A DNA stretch of 64,000 bases. It comes from Adiantum capillus-veneris. Taxonomy: Eukaryota > Streptophyta > Polypodiopsida > Polypodiales > Pteridaceae. This document shows, piece after piece, positions 34,341 through 46,487 of this stretch. Every line of letters begins with the position of its first letter. Position 1 is the first letter of the stretch. Below the pieces are notes generated by a model. It was not told the DNA's origin. It saw only the letters and a program-made list of their open reading frames with translations, and did not search any database. The DNA lies in contig CM043953.1 in the NCBI GenBank assembly GCA_014529385.2, forward strand, positions 78,599,338 to 78,663,337. The letters are read 5' to 3'. A program made the translations under genes and the position numbers.

Positions 34341-36240
34341 ACTAGGTCCCTCACTTGTCCAAGCTATGCTCTAATACAATAAAGGGCTTTTGGTTTCAAG
34401 ATGCACCACTTTCCCAACCTTGATTCCATTAAAGAAGCTAGCTCTACTTAGACATTTAATAGCAAGGTCTTGCAGCAGTTCAGATTGAACATTTTCCATG
34501 GCAGCTAGGTCCACCACTTATCTAAGCTATGCTCTAATAGAGTAAGGGGGTTTTGGTTTCAAGATCCACCACTTGTCCAAACTTGATTTGGGAAGCAAGG
34601 TCCTATAATAGTTTGCTTTGGACATTCACCATTACAACTAAGTCCACCACTTCTCCAAGCTATGTTCTAATACACTAAGGAGGTTTTGGTTTCAAGGAGA
34701 ACCACTTGTACGACTCTGTTTTTGGAAGTAAGGTCTTTACATAGTTCACCTTGGACCTTGGACATTGGATACTACAACTAAGCCCACCACTTGTCCAAGA
34801 TATCCTCTATATATAGCCAAAGGGTTTGGGTTTCAAGATTCACCACTTTTCCAACCTTTCTTCCATTAAAGAAAGGAGGGACTTTATAACTAGGTCCACC
34901 ACTTGTCCAAGCTATGCTCTGATATGGAAAGGGGATTTTGGTTTCAAGGTCCACCACGTGTTCAACCTTGCAAGACTCAAGGGATACTTGGACATTGGAA
35001 AGCATAGTCCTATAGTAGTTGATAGGTGGCAGTGGGTATTACAACTAGGTCCAACCTATGCTCTCATATAGCAAAGAGGCTTTGCTTTCAAGGTCCACCA
35101 CTTGTCCAACCTTGCTTCCATTAAAGAAATGAGGGGCTACGTAAACATTGGCAAGCAAGGTAGCAAGGTTCTAAGGTGTTTCACCTTGGATATTGGGCAT
35201 TATAACTAGGTCCACCACTTGTCCAAGCTATGCTCTGATAAAGAAAGGGGATTTTCGTTTCAAGGTCCACCATGTGTTCAACCTTTCTAATATAGAAAGG
35301 GGATTTTTGTTTCAAGGTCCACCACGTGTTCAACCTTGAAAGACTCAAGGGATACTTGGACATTGGAAAGCATAGTCTTATAGTAGTTGATAGGTGGCAG
35401 TGGGTATTAAAACTAGGTCCAACCTATGCTCTTATATAGCAAAGAGGCTTTGGTTTCAAGGTCCACCACTTGTCCAACCTTACTTCCATTAAAGAAATGA
35501 GGGGCTACGTAAACATTGGCAAGCAAGGTAGCAAAGTCCTAAGGTATTTCACCTTGGATATTGGGCATTATAACTAGGTCCACCACTTGTCCAAGCTATG
35601 CTCTGATAAAGAAAGGGGATTTTTGTTTCAAGGTCCACCATGTGTTCAACCTTTCTAATATAGAAAGGGGATTTTTGTTTCAAGGTCCACCACGCGTTCA
35701 ACCTTGAAAGACTCAAGGGATACTTGGACATTGGAAAGCATAGTCTTATAGTAGTTGATAGGTGGCAGTGGGTATTAAAACTAGGTCCAACCTATGCTCT
35801 TATATAGCAAAGAGGCTTTGGTTTCAAGGTCCACCACTTGTCCAACCTTACTTCCATTAAAGAAATGAGGGGCTACGTAAACATTGGCAAGCAAGGTAGC
35901 AAAGTCCTAAGGTATTTCACCTTGGATATTGGGCATTATAACTAGGTCCACCACTTGTCCAAGCTATGCTCTGATATAGAAAGGGGATTTTTGTTTCAAG
36001 GTCCACCACGTGTTCAACCTTGAAAGACTCAAGGGATACTTGGACATTGGAAAGCATAGTCCTATAGTAGTTGATAGGTGGCAGTGGGTATTACAACTAG
36101 GTCCACCACTTGTCCAACCTATGCTCTCATATAGCAAAGAGGCTTTGGTTTCAAGGTCCACCACTTGTCCAACCTTGCTTCCATTAATATAGCAAGGAGG
36201 ATTTGGTCTCAAGGTTCACCACTTGTCCAACCTATGCAAA
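34340..36240 (+). repeat. GTCCA-motif array F (forward, ~368-bp units)
   Basis: Forward motifs (GGTCCACCACTTGTCC and the variant GGTCCACCACGTGTTCAACC) are arranged in a unit distinct from array E. The unit carries ATGCTCTGATA-AAGAAAGGGGATTTT, GACTCAAGGGATACTTGGACATTGG and GGTGGCAGTGGGTATTA. Near-identical units start around 35,180 and 35,548, a period of 368 bp, with diverged units on both sides. The array stops about 90 bp before the transposase coding exon. Confidence 0.9.
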
Positions 36241-36326
36241 CCTTTTTCATGTTGTAGCATGATTTTTGGTTTGAAGAGTATTTTTCTATAACTATGGATT
36301 TAACAATGTAATCTTTTTACTTACAG

Positions 36327-39300
36327 GATGGACTTCGAATCTGGGGAGAAAGTACATATGATACTTGACAATGAAATCGTTGGTATTGGTTGTGTGTGTA
36401 GAACAGATCCAGATTCCACTTGTGGTGGTACAAAGATAGGGCTGGGAAATGTCTCCATACTAGTGGAGGAATGCTTGAAGGATGTGGTCCTACCTTTTCC
36501 TACAATGGATACTTCATCTCTCCAAGGCTCATTATGGAGTGTGTTCGATGGTCAAAGCTTCTTTTGCAATCTTTTGTATTAAATGGGAACTTAATTGATC
36601 CACACGAAAGCTACAATGGTGATGAAGAACATGATCATTCTGATCCTCTAGTTACAGATGCAATACCTATGACAAGCCCAGAATTTGAAGCAATGATTCG
36701 AGAGTCTTGGAGAAATCAGAGGGTCCTTTTAAAAGATGACACAATGATGCAAACCATGAATGAAGGGACCATCTTATATGTATTTCCACATGATTATGTC
36801 AACTTTCAGGAACTTGGTCCTGATTGTGTGGGTGTGGGTATTGAAAGAGAAAATGCAAGCATTCATGATGTGGTTGAAGTGGGTAGCATCACTTTGCTAA
36901 AGTGGCCCATCAAGCAGACAACAATGTTGAATGGGAGCCCATTACAACGCTTTGTTCCTGTTGATGGCATGCATGCTACATATGAGATGTATCCAACGAT
37001 GGCAATGTTGGAAAAAAACTTGATGGGAGTAATGTTGTCCAGTTGTCAAGGAAGAGACGATACACTTTCATGAACAGGACTCAAAAATCAAAAGCAGCAC
37101 CAGCTTCGACTTTTTACCTTTCAAACAAATCAATTCAAAGGGTATCATGCATTGATTGTTGTGCACAAAAATGCTGCCAATTTGCAGATCGTGATATGGT
37201 GACAAGGTTACGACAACAATTTTGGGGAGAGTCTCAAAAATCACGCACTAATTATGTTTATGATGTTCTTTCTATATGTTATCAGAAAGATGAGAAGTCA
37301 CGATACCAATTCAGGCTAAATGGCTCTATTGTTTGTTGTAGAGCATGGTATGAGCTACATGGAATACCAAAGACATCATTTTATCGATACAAGGAGAACT
37401 TTGAAAATGGTGTGCGCCAATATGTACATGGGAACACATGTACATTGAGAAGGGGACTTCAACATACTAGTTTAGCAAGAGCACTACTAAACGAGTTTGT
37501 GGAAAATAACTCTGAGAAGATGCCACATAGAAGTAGAACACTGCTAGATGGCTCAAGAGAGACTCAATTGGTGATTCCATCAACATACAAACAAGTGGAT
37601 ATTTTATGTGAAATCAACACGACACTTGACCAAATGGGCTATGAGAAGAAGCTATCCCAATCTTCTTTTGGTAGAATTTGGAACAAAGAGTACCCACATG
37701 TCACTTTAACAAAGACGAGTGAGTTCTCTAAGTGCAATATTTGTAGCTCAATCAAGGCAAGGTTAGAAGCTAAACCTTCTCTTGAAGAGAGAGCTCTTCT
37801 CTTGAGGGAGAGAGAAGTTCACATGGCACAACAAAAGAGTTGCAGAAGCCTATATTATGCATGGCGCACGTATTCAGAAACTCAACCACAAAAATATGTA
37901 TGCATAATCCATGATAAGATGGATCAAAAGAAGACTGCCATTCCTAGATTACGCATTGTTCCCAAGGGTGTGGATTCAGGATATAATCTGCAGGTGGCAT
38001 TGATTGGCATGATCACTCATGGACATGGAGAAGGTCATTACGGACACTTTGTCTTGAATGGTTTGTGGCCAGCTGATCCAAATCTTACAATTGGCTCAAT
38101 TGCTAATTGTTTACATAACCTCGAGAGGATAGATAAGCATCCTCTTGGTGATCTAGTAACAAATGGACTTCCAAGGAGCAATATTTCACTACTACATGCT
38201 TTGAACTCAAGGGATGCTTTGGACTACCATAACTTGAGTGATGGAAAAGAGCCCATTGTGCAGTCGTCAGAAATTGCAGAAGAGGAATTGGGGTCAACAT
38301 TTCGCAGATTGCCAGAGAACTTGTTGCTACAATTGGATAATTGTGCAGGGGAAAACAAAAATCGATACTTATTTGCCTATTTGTCAATGCTTGTTGCAAG
38401 GGGTGTTTTCAAAACCATCCAGCTGGGATTTTTAATGGTTGGGCATACACATGAGGACATAGACGCCATGTTTAGTAGGTTTTCAGAGAAGTTGAGAGTT
38501 ACACAAACCTATACTTTGCCACATTTGATGGATACATTACGAAACAGCTCATCTTCATCTCCAGCTCCATTTTTTCTCACAAAGATCCCTGATTTCAAGC
38601 AATATTGTGATGGCTATCTTTGTGATGGACAAGACATACTTGTTGGACATTCCAAACCGCTTCAGTTCAGGTTCTTTATGCAGGATGAGACACCAATGAT
38701 GCAATATAAGGCACATGTAGGTGTATCAAGTTGGAGTGGAAGTATTCGCCTTTGGAAAACAGACACAGAAGGCAAGCCAATGTTACCACATGGAGATCCA
38801 CCTCTAGTACAAATGGCGGAGTATGTCAAGGCCCACGAAGAAGTCATTTTGGGGCTAAAGAACTATATAAAATTTTGGAAAAATTTAGGGAATGGTTCAA
38901 GTATTCCGCGATATTATAGACCCGTGATAGATTATTGGAGTAAGGTAATTGAAGAGATTGGAAAAGCAATCATATCAGAGGGAGTCTTGTATGAAATGTT
39001 TTGGCCAAAAACTCAAGAATATTCTCATCTACAAAGCACTACAATGAATTTGCAACAAGGAGCAGAAAGATTCCTAGGCCTTGAAGAGTTGAACGATCAT
39101 TTTTGTGGGCCTCAACGAGATAGGCCAAGGGAAGAGTTTGACCCTATGTCTGATGTGCACCAAGGTGACTTTCTTATGCTTGTTCCGAGTGACACAGAAA
39201 TCTATCCAGTGTGGCTTGCAATGGCTTTATCTGACATTGATAATGAGCCTACATCACCAAACTACAGAAAACTCTTGATTCAATATTGGGCACCTTGCGC

Positions 39301-39553
39301 GAGAAAAAGTGGGATGACAGATACTCAAGCTTACAGTAATTGTTGGAAGGATTATTGGGCTGTCAACTATAAGGACCCACAAGTGTGGGAAACTATAGAT
39401 GCAATTGTTTGGTCCTGGAGACCCAACAAAGAAGGACCATTTTCTAGAATAAAGATTCCAGAAAGACATGCTCTAAAAGCCAAAGAAGGCCTCACTCGTG
39501 CACATCAGCCACACTTGGATCAAAGTTCAGATATGGTATCAAATGTGGAGTAG
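36327..39553 (+). CDS. DUF7869-type transposase-like protein
   Basis: One large coding exon whose ATG (36,328) is one base after a TTTTTACTTACAG acceptor. Two single-base deletions, near 36,541 and 36,986, split this copy into three frames. The copy at 62,231 lacks both and is open there, so the intended product is about 1,075 residues. The N-terminal ~80 residues (ending SLWSVVRWSKLL) resemble the DUF8039-like part of plant En/Spm-type proteins. A Cys cluster (CIDCC...CC) follows, and CNIC further on. The C-terminal half carries IIHDKMDQ, LLQLDNCAGENKNR and GHTHEDIDAMFSRF, the pattern of an RNase-H-fold DDE/D transposase. Spaced along the last frame (counted from 37,043) these acidic residues are near 291/294, 432 and 471-474. 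Terminal inverted repeats were not recognised. It is the best candidate mobiliser of the surrounding system. Confidence 0.75.
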
Positions 39554-39740
39554 AATTATGTGGAGCTTCTATTGTGACTATACTAGTCAATTTGTAAACA
39601 AAATCTTTTTTGTATCTTCCTTTGTTTTATGTAATTTATAGTTATTATTCAAATCCATGTGTTGTACATCCTCTTGACTTTTGGTGTTTATCAACACCAC
39701 AATCCTATGAGATTTTCACTTTATTTACTAGCCACACACC
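39554..39740. other. 3' flank of transposase gene
   Basis: AT-rich, with a TTTATGTAATTTATAG-type stretch near 39,625 that could serve polyadenylation. The Ty3/gypsy remnant starts within about 190 bp of the stop codon. Confidence 0.35.
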
Positions 39741-40160
39741 TCAATTTTTCCCACTTTAAGTGGAAAATTCCCAAATTACATGAATTCGGTCGATTTGGAG
39801 ATTCCCATAATGTGAGATTTTTACCAAAATACCTAATATGGTCTTCTACCATGAAAGTGGACATAAAAGAGTATGTTTCAAAATGTGTGGTATGCCAAAA
39901 GACTAAGTATGATAAAGGGAAGCAACCTGGATTACTCAAGCCATTGCCAATTCCTAATTCACCATGGGAGAGTATATCCTTGGATTTATCTTTGGATACC
40001 CAAGTCTATCCATGGGAATACGAGAATATGGACATTAGTCGATAGGCTTACCAAGCAAGCACATTTTATTTCTGTCAAAAAGACTATTAAGGCACACCAA
40101 ATGGAAACTCTCTTCATATCACAGATTTTCACCATGGATAGTCTCCCAGAGGTCCAATGA
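39740..40160 (+). mobile_element. Ty3/gypsy integrase fragment (decayed)
   Basis: One frame carries MKVDIKEYVSKCVVCQKTK then GLLKPLPIPNSPWESISLDL, the CC half of the retroviral-type integrase zinc finger and the start of its catalytic core as found in plant Ty3/gypsy elements. The reading then shifts frame to LVDRLTKQAHFISVKKTIKAH, the next core segment, and ends in stops near 40,160. The HH half and the rest of pol are missing or mutated. A purine-rich tract and an LTR follow, in the order expected of this family's 3' end. It is non-functional. Confidence 0.75.
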
Positions 40161-40280
40161 GCATTCAACAACCCAATGGCTTGCCTGATTCCTATTAGCC
40201 ACGAGACAAAGGATCCAATGAGAGTTTAGTTGCTTTAATTAATTACCTAAATCCCTCACAAAAGGGAAAAGGGGGACACA

Positions 40281-40455
40281 TGTCAGAAGGTTATCACTTA
40301 TGCTCTTGAAATTCCATTGTCTAAGCCTGGAGAGGTCAAATAGGGTGTGAGCATGAGCAAATAGCAAGAGGGGTCGACCAAGAGAGAGAGGGGGACTGAT
40401 TTTCTCAACGCATTATTGCATACACACTCACACTAGTCCATGTGTGAAGTAAGAA

Positions 40456-40520
<65 letters not shown>

Positions 40521-41150
40521 TTTAAGCTTTAATCGAAAGCTTATCACCTACTCCAAGCTTGTGAGAAGGGAGGCCTACACCAACAACTCTTGGATTTGTG
40601 ATGCAAATCCAACCAAGAGCCAAGCTTCAATGCATGCTCCTCTCCTCTACCATGCTAATTACTAAGCTAAGCTATGTTAATATGAGTGAGGATATGTACA
40701 TCTTTCTCGTAAGACTACTCCTTCTTCCTCTCAATATACTCTCATACCCCGCTAGCTCTCACCATCTTCGAAGGTGTGTGAGGTCTTGGGTCTGAGACCG
40801 TGAGGGAATTGATGTTGTGTTTTATAAGTGTTTTGCTTAGTGCTTGAAGTTTCCATCTTCATTGCACTAGCTAGTATTGAAGGATTGTAAAATGTCTCTC
40901 TTGATGGGAGAAACCATAATACAAAGCCTTTTGGAGGGGGGACCGCGGCTCCATGTAGATCCGGTCCTCGACTGTTGTCAATAGCTTAATTTCTCTCTCT
41001 TTTGAAGTATTGTTCATGCTATCTAACTAGGTGTTATACGTTTTGTTGCTCTCTCCACCCAAGCACTCTTGTTATTCTCATTAAAAATCTATTCCAATAA
41101 AATGCTCACTATGTTCATGCTATTTTCCGCTACACACAAATTACTAGGCC
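40281..41150 (+). mobile_element. LTR of the plus-strand Ty3/gypsy relic
   Basis: A polypurine tract (AAAAGGGAAAAGGGGGA, ending about 40,276) is followed by TGTCAGAAGG at 40,281, the expected 5' end of a 3' LTR. The LTR includes a (TC)n run and the landmark GGGGGGACCGCGGCTCCATG near 40,938. It aligns in inverted orientation with about 41,400-42,215. The 3' edge is approximate. Confidence 0.6.
40459..40518. repeat. (TC)n microsatellite inside the LTR
   Basis: An uninterrupted TC run of about 60 bp. The opposing LTR has a dinucleotide run at the equivalent place. Confidence 0.95.
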
Positions 41151-41399
41151 ATTAAATGTTACATATGCATTTAGTGGTTAGATTCCTTCAGCTCAATAAC
41201 GACTTCCTCCATGGGTTGCTATATTCAGCATGAACCAAAAGATCCTCTATTTCATGTGAATCAAACCAACACCCTTTAGGGGTTCAATCTGGCAATCGAC
41301 AATCTACACCAAGAGAGCCTGTAATAGAAATGGACTATGAGCTTTGAGAATAGTGGAATTCGGAGAATTAGAGTGAGCATTCTTGTGAGACTACTTTGA

Positions 41400-41968
41400 G
41401 AACATAGAGGGTGAATTTAATTAGCGGTAGTAACATAGCTATGATACTTAACTAACTTGGCAAGAAGAATACTTTTTCAAGAGAGAGTTTAGAGAGCTTG
41501 AAAATAGTTGAGGACCGGATTTATGTGGAGCCGGTCCCCCCTCCAATAGGCTTTTGTATTATAGATTCTCCCATCAACAATCTTTGTGTTCCTTGTGACT
41601 TACGTGAGGGAAGCTTCATGCATCACGAGCATAACATAGAATTTCTAGAAAGCATTAATTATCCCCGATCTCAGCCCCAAGGCCTCAAACACCTTCAAAG
41701 GTGAATAGAGCTAGCGGGGAATGAGGGTAGGGAAGAGAAAGAAGAAACATTCATAGGAGAAATAAGTAGTTCCTTGCTTATCTTCACTCTTCTTGCTTAG
41801 TATACATAATAGCATAGTAATGAAGATGGAGAAGATGGAAAGATTAAGCATTGGAGCATGGCTCTTGGTTAAATTTGCACTCCATAGCCTAGAGTGTGGG
41901 TGTAGGCTCTCAACTTTCCTACAAGCTTGGAGAAGGAGATGGACCTCTTGCACTTTGCATTTCACACA

Positions 41969-42059
<91 letters not shown>

Positions 42060-42330
42060 GAGGGGGGGGGGGAGAGAGTATACCCCCCAAGGTAGCCCCC
42101 TCCTTGCTCTGGTCGACCCTCTCTTCTAGCTCAAGATGGAAACTCCTTGGACCCCTACAAGCCTGGCCAATCACATGCAGAGTGCATATCAAGCAAGCAT
42201 GCTAGCCTTGGGACAAGTGTCCCCCTTTCCCCTTTGAGAGAGAGGACCTGATAAATGCATAAACAATTTATTAAATTAACTAAATTATCATTGGACCCCT
42301 TGGGAGGCCAACCAATAGGCTTTAGGCACA
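41400..42330 (-). mobile_element. Second, inverted LTR with its polypurine tract
   Basis: Read on the minus strand, a purine tract (AAAGGGGAAAGGGGGA, about 42,220-42,235) precedes an LTR start near 42,215. The following text matches the plus-strand LTR at moderate identity, including the GGGGGGACCGGCTCCA landmark near 41,540. Homology continues left of the tract to about 42,330, matching sequence upstream of the plus element's tract. The two related LTRs therefore face each other, separated by about 250 bp. Confidence 0.6.
41971..42055. repeat. Compound (GT)n(GA)n microsatellite
   Basis: GT run from 41,971 to about 42,012, then GA run to about 42,055, followed by a short G run. It occupies the same relative place as the TC run in the facing LTR. 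Confidence 0.95.
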
Positions 42331-44907
42331 CCATGAGGGCAACATGAAGAGGAGCTTCACAAGTGTCCTAGTTGCTTTCTTTATACCAAGCTTGCCTTGT
42401 GTGAGGGTGTGTGTGTTCTCTCTCTAGCTCCTACAATGAGGGCTAGTCCCCTCATGAGTAGGGATGTGTTTTGACTTTTGAACACCTTTACCCCTCAAGC
42501 ACCTTAACTATGAAGCACCTTAGTCAGGTGCAAGCACGACAAGCACCTCAAGCTTGGGCTAGGTTCCCACCTCAAGCACAACCCTAGCTTGCCTAAGGTC
42601 AAAGGAATTTTAACACTAACCATTGGAGGTATTTAATGAAGCTAACCCTAAGGTCTTTAAGCTCCATTAGCTAGCCTTGCTCTTTGACAGATCATCTCTC
42701 ATTTGGACCCCTTTAACCTTGGCCCTGTGTTGAGATAGATCCATAAGCACATGTCTATATTCTAACCCTTGTTCCTAATTATTCTCCCACATTAAATGAT
42801 CAATTTAATATGAGAAAATCATTTGGGTTGGTTAGATATTAGAATTTATGACACAGCCACACTGCCTCGTTTCTCTCTCGATGCAATTTAGCTTTAAGAA
42901 AAAATAAATTGTTGTTTGCTCCCCCATCGTCCATCTTCTCCAACACTCTCACACCCTGGTTTGCCTCCGCCCACATGGCCTCTCGCTTCTTCCCTGTCTG
43001 CCTCCTGCTTCGTCCCCGCCTTCTTGCTTCTCGCGACACCTTACTCATCGCATCTGAAAAGATTCGCATGTTCTTTTCTTTTTCCAAAATTCGGCCACAC
43101 ATACTTGAATTATGTTTTAGTAGAGATCCACTATTTGAGATCTCCCTCACATCATTATTTAAATGAGCAAATTCTATATATATATATATATATATATATG
43201 TTTATAGCAAGGATGCTACTCCATAGGAGAAACTTTTTGAGTCTTATTCGTCATGATTATTTTGTAGTGAAGAAAACTTGTTTATTGCAAACATTTTGCT
43301 ACTCTAATGGAAACATTTTTGAACCTTAGTCTTCATGATGCTGATGACAACTTGTTAGATGCAAGTTTCTTATTCTTATTTACATTACAAAATTATATAT
43401 TCAATTCTTCATTTTCAGCCACACAAATGAGTAGGTTTATGCATAGCCTTGGTATTGAAGATTGGATAGGTCCTTGTTTGACATGGTCTAAGGAAAACAA
43501 GGTGCAATACACCATACATCGTATTCGCATCTCTTATGGGTCATCCAAACATAGCAATGGTATCCCAGCCATGTACAAACTTGAACTATGCTCCCCTACA
43601 TAGTTGGGGCAAGTTTTGCAACCTATTAACGATGTCATGATGGAAGCAATGTCTCTACCATGAGTCATAAGAGTATCTTTCATAAGCCATTTAAGATAGA
43701 AAAGGTATCCTAGCCATGTGAAAAATATATGTTCCTCTTCATTGGGTAAGTAGGAGGTACCGGCTCGAGAAAAATGTTAAAAAAAACGAACCTCAATTTA
43801 TACCTTTGGCAATGAAGAATGAGGCAGTGGCGATGGTGCGCAACAGTTGATGTGAGGCTACAGGCAGCATACCAAGAAGGTACGAGGTAATTACGAGACT
43901 CCAGGGTGCCAGCCTTGGCATAAGGGGAGGAATCTTCCCAATATAAGGGCAAGTTTTGAAATTTGAAAGTAGTATGTCTGGTGAATTTTAAAAGTACTAG
44001 TAAAATGGCGCCGCCTTTGGCGACGACATGGCCCCTCATACTCTCAAACCCCTTGCTTCCACTGCCTATCCAGAGAGGGTTTTGGACCACTGGACAAAGT
44101 TATGAGATAACAGGATCAGACATGTCTTGGGCTATTTTTATTGGAGCTGCGCAGACGGAGGGAGAGCCTCTTGAGGAGACGAGACAGTAGGAGACACTCA
44201 CAAAGGGAGATCACTGATTTCTTTTGACTACATATGTGGCATCATTAGGAAGAGAGTGGGGTCTAGGAGGGCCTCTTTATCTGGCAGTTTAGGAAGTCAA
44301 ACCTTAAGTATTGAGAAAGTAATCAAAGGAAATATTTTGAATTCAAACAGGCAAAACGGCTAGTTTATTTGAATTCAAAGTCCCCCCCAAAATGGAATTT
44401 AAAATCTAGCGGGTAAAACCATATCATGTAGCATATCTATGGAAAGAGCTCAAAGTGTAGATTGCAAATCTATGATCTCCGCTCAAATTGGAGATCATAT
44501 GTGGGGCCGAAAATCGTAAAATTGTCCACCTCCTTTCTTGGGGGGAAAGTGCATCCTTTGACCACTCTAACACATCTCTTACACACCCACCATTCTTGCA
44601 CACATGGCATACACCTACTCGTCAAAATGTTAATCACCTCCATAAGCTCATGGCAAATAAAGAGGCCCTCCAACACCCCATCCTCTTCCTAATGTTCAAA
44701 TGAGCAGGCATCACAACATACTTTAGAGGAGGTTACAGATCTGCATGTGCAATCGGCTAGAGTAACCTAATAAAGCACATAAGTAATGGTTTTTTCCAAA
44801 CACTGGCTAACTGCAGGTGGAATCATCACACTAAACTTATGTATCTTTCAAGTACCGACTCTGATGCGGGATGCCAATCGGGTGGTCAAAATGGACATCG
44901 ATAAGAA
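42330..44907. other. Intergenic region without a supported gene
   Basis: Short open frames occur, but none is convincing. One (42,909-43,166, plus) begins at MASRFFPVCLLLRPRLLASR, which has transit-peptide-like composition, but no recognisable mature protein follows. Another (43,710-44,090, minus) matches nothing I know. A (TA)n run lies at about 43,174-43,199. Confidence 0.4.
43174..43199. repeat. (TA)n microsatellite
   Basis: About 26 bp of alternating TA, seen directly. Confidence 0.95.
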
Positions 44908-44952
44908 GGGGGGGGGGGGGGGGGGGGGGGGGGGGGAGAGAGAGAGAGAGAC
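44908..44952. repeat. Poly-G run followed by (GA)n
   Basis: About 29 consecutive G, then about 8 GA units. The length of long homopolymers like this is unreliable in most assemblies. Confidence 0.9.
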
Positions 44953-45029
44953 TGAGCTATTTGGAAAGTTGGGGGAATCCATTGTACACAATTTTCAAGG
45001 CCTTTGTTGCAGACTCCAAACCTCAGAAC

Positions 45030-45318
<289 letters not shown>

Positions 45319-45399
45319 GCAAGTGGTTGTGGCTCTCTGTGGATCTGTCTTGCATGGTCCATATACTGTAGAACCCCGAGGTCCACACCTCACTAAGAG

Positions 45400-46487
45400 G
45401 GAAGCACCCAATCATACAAAGATGTCAACAAACACATTCCCAAAAACAGCATAGGTGATTACATTTGGAGGAACAACTTGCTTCACATCCACTAAAAACA
45501 ACCCACAACTTCTTGGGCCTTGACCCTCTTGGACATATGTCGCACTCAATGCGTATCGACGGACGATGATCCTAACAGCAAACTCCTCAAGCATAGGTGA
45601 TTGCATCTAGAGGGATGTCCTTGCTTCGGACCTACTGAAAAAATCCTATTGCTTCCTTGCCCTACCCTTTTCAAAATGGATACAAAGCAAGTGCATGTAC
45701 GCTAAATGTGATGGACTTGAGAAAGCACAACAAGCTCTTTAGGATTTCTTAGTCAAGAATGTCATCTCCTTGAGTGCATTGAGCGGGTACAAAGCAAGGG
45801 AATACCTCTAGATTCGACATCAACGCTTGAGGGAAAATGTTGAGGAGGCTCTAGTTTGGAACGTCATCTGTTGGAGTGCATTAATGTGGTGTGCTTGAGA
45901 AAGCACAAAAAGCACTTAAGGTGGTGTCAATTGAGAATATCATCTTCTTGAGTGCATTGATTGCGGCATATGACCATGAAAGGTAGGGCAAGGAAGCAAT
46001 AGGTTGTTTTCAGCAGGTCCGAAGCAAGGGAATCCCTCTGGGTGCAATTACCTATGCTTGAGGAGCTTGCTGTCCGGATCATTGTCCGCTGATACACATT
46101 GACTACTGCATATGTCCAAGAGGGGCAAGGCCAAGCAATTGTGGGTTGTTTTAGTGGATGCAAAGCAAGCGTGTTCCTCCAAATGCAATCGCCTATGTTG
46201 TTTTTGGTAATGCATTGGTTGACATCAACACTTAAGGGAAAAAGTTTCTTGAGGAGCTTGCAGTCTGGAATGTCATCTCTTCGAGTGCATTGATTGTGGG
46301 TTGTGGCATAGTTCCAAGAAGGGCTCCGGGGGAGGAAGTTGTGGGATGTTTCCAAAATGGATACGAAGCAAGTGCATGTACACAAAATGTGTACTTGAGA
46401 AAACGCAAAGCTCCTCAAGCAACTTTTTCCCTTAAGTGTAGATGTCCACCAACGCATTCCCAAAAACAACATAGATGATTGCATTTA
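45400..46487. pseudogene. Degenerate pentatricopeptide-repeat fragments
   Basis: Short peptide fragments of PPR organelle-RNA-binding proteins can be read in several frames. On the plus strand these include FLSALIAAYDHER followed by GKEAIGCFQQVRSKGIP (about 45,945-46,050) and LEELAVWNVISSSALIVGC (about 46,250-46,310). On the minus strand are YVQEGQG, VPPNVITYAVFGNVFVDI (about 45,415-45,535). They match the 'VVSWNALIAGYAQ-GQGEEAL-CF' rhythm of the family but are riddled with stops and occur on both strands. This is a cluster of decayed, partly inverted fragments, cut off by the gap at 46,488. Confidence 0.65.

Noticed and set aside
33922..34374. 150-codon frame conserved in both copies
   Set aside because: The copies are probably alleles or overlap, so conservation is uninformative. 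The sequence contains diverged array phrases and runs into the motif.
42909..43603. Possible organelle-targeted protein gene
   Set aside because: Only a transit-peptide-like composition is visible. No recognisable mature domain or splice chain follows.
43710..44090. 126-codon minus-strand frame upstream of a GC-rich ATG region
   Set aside because: A nearby ATGTCGTCG start closes after about ten codons, the long frame resembles nothing known, and no intron joins it to a domain.
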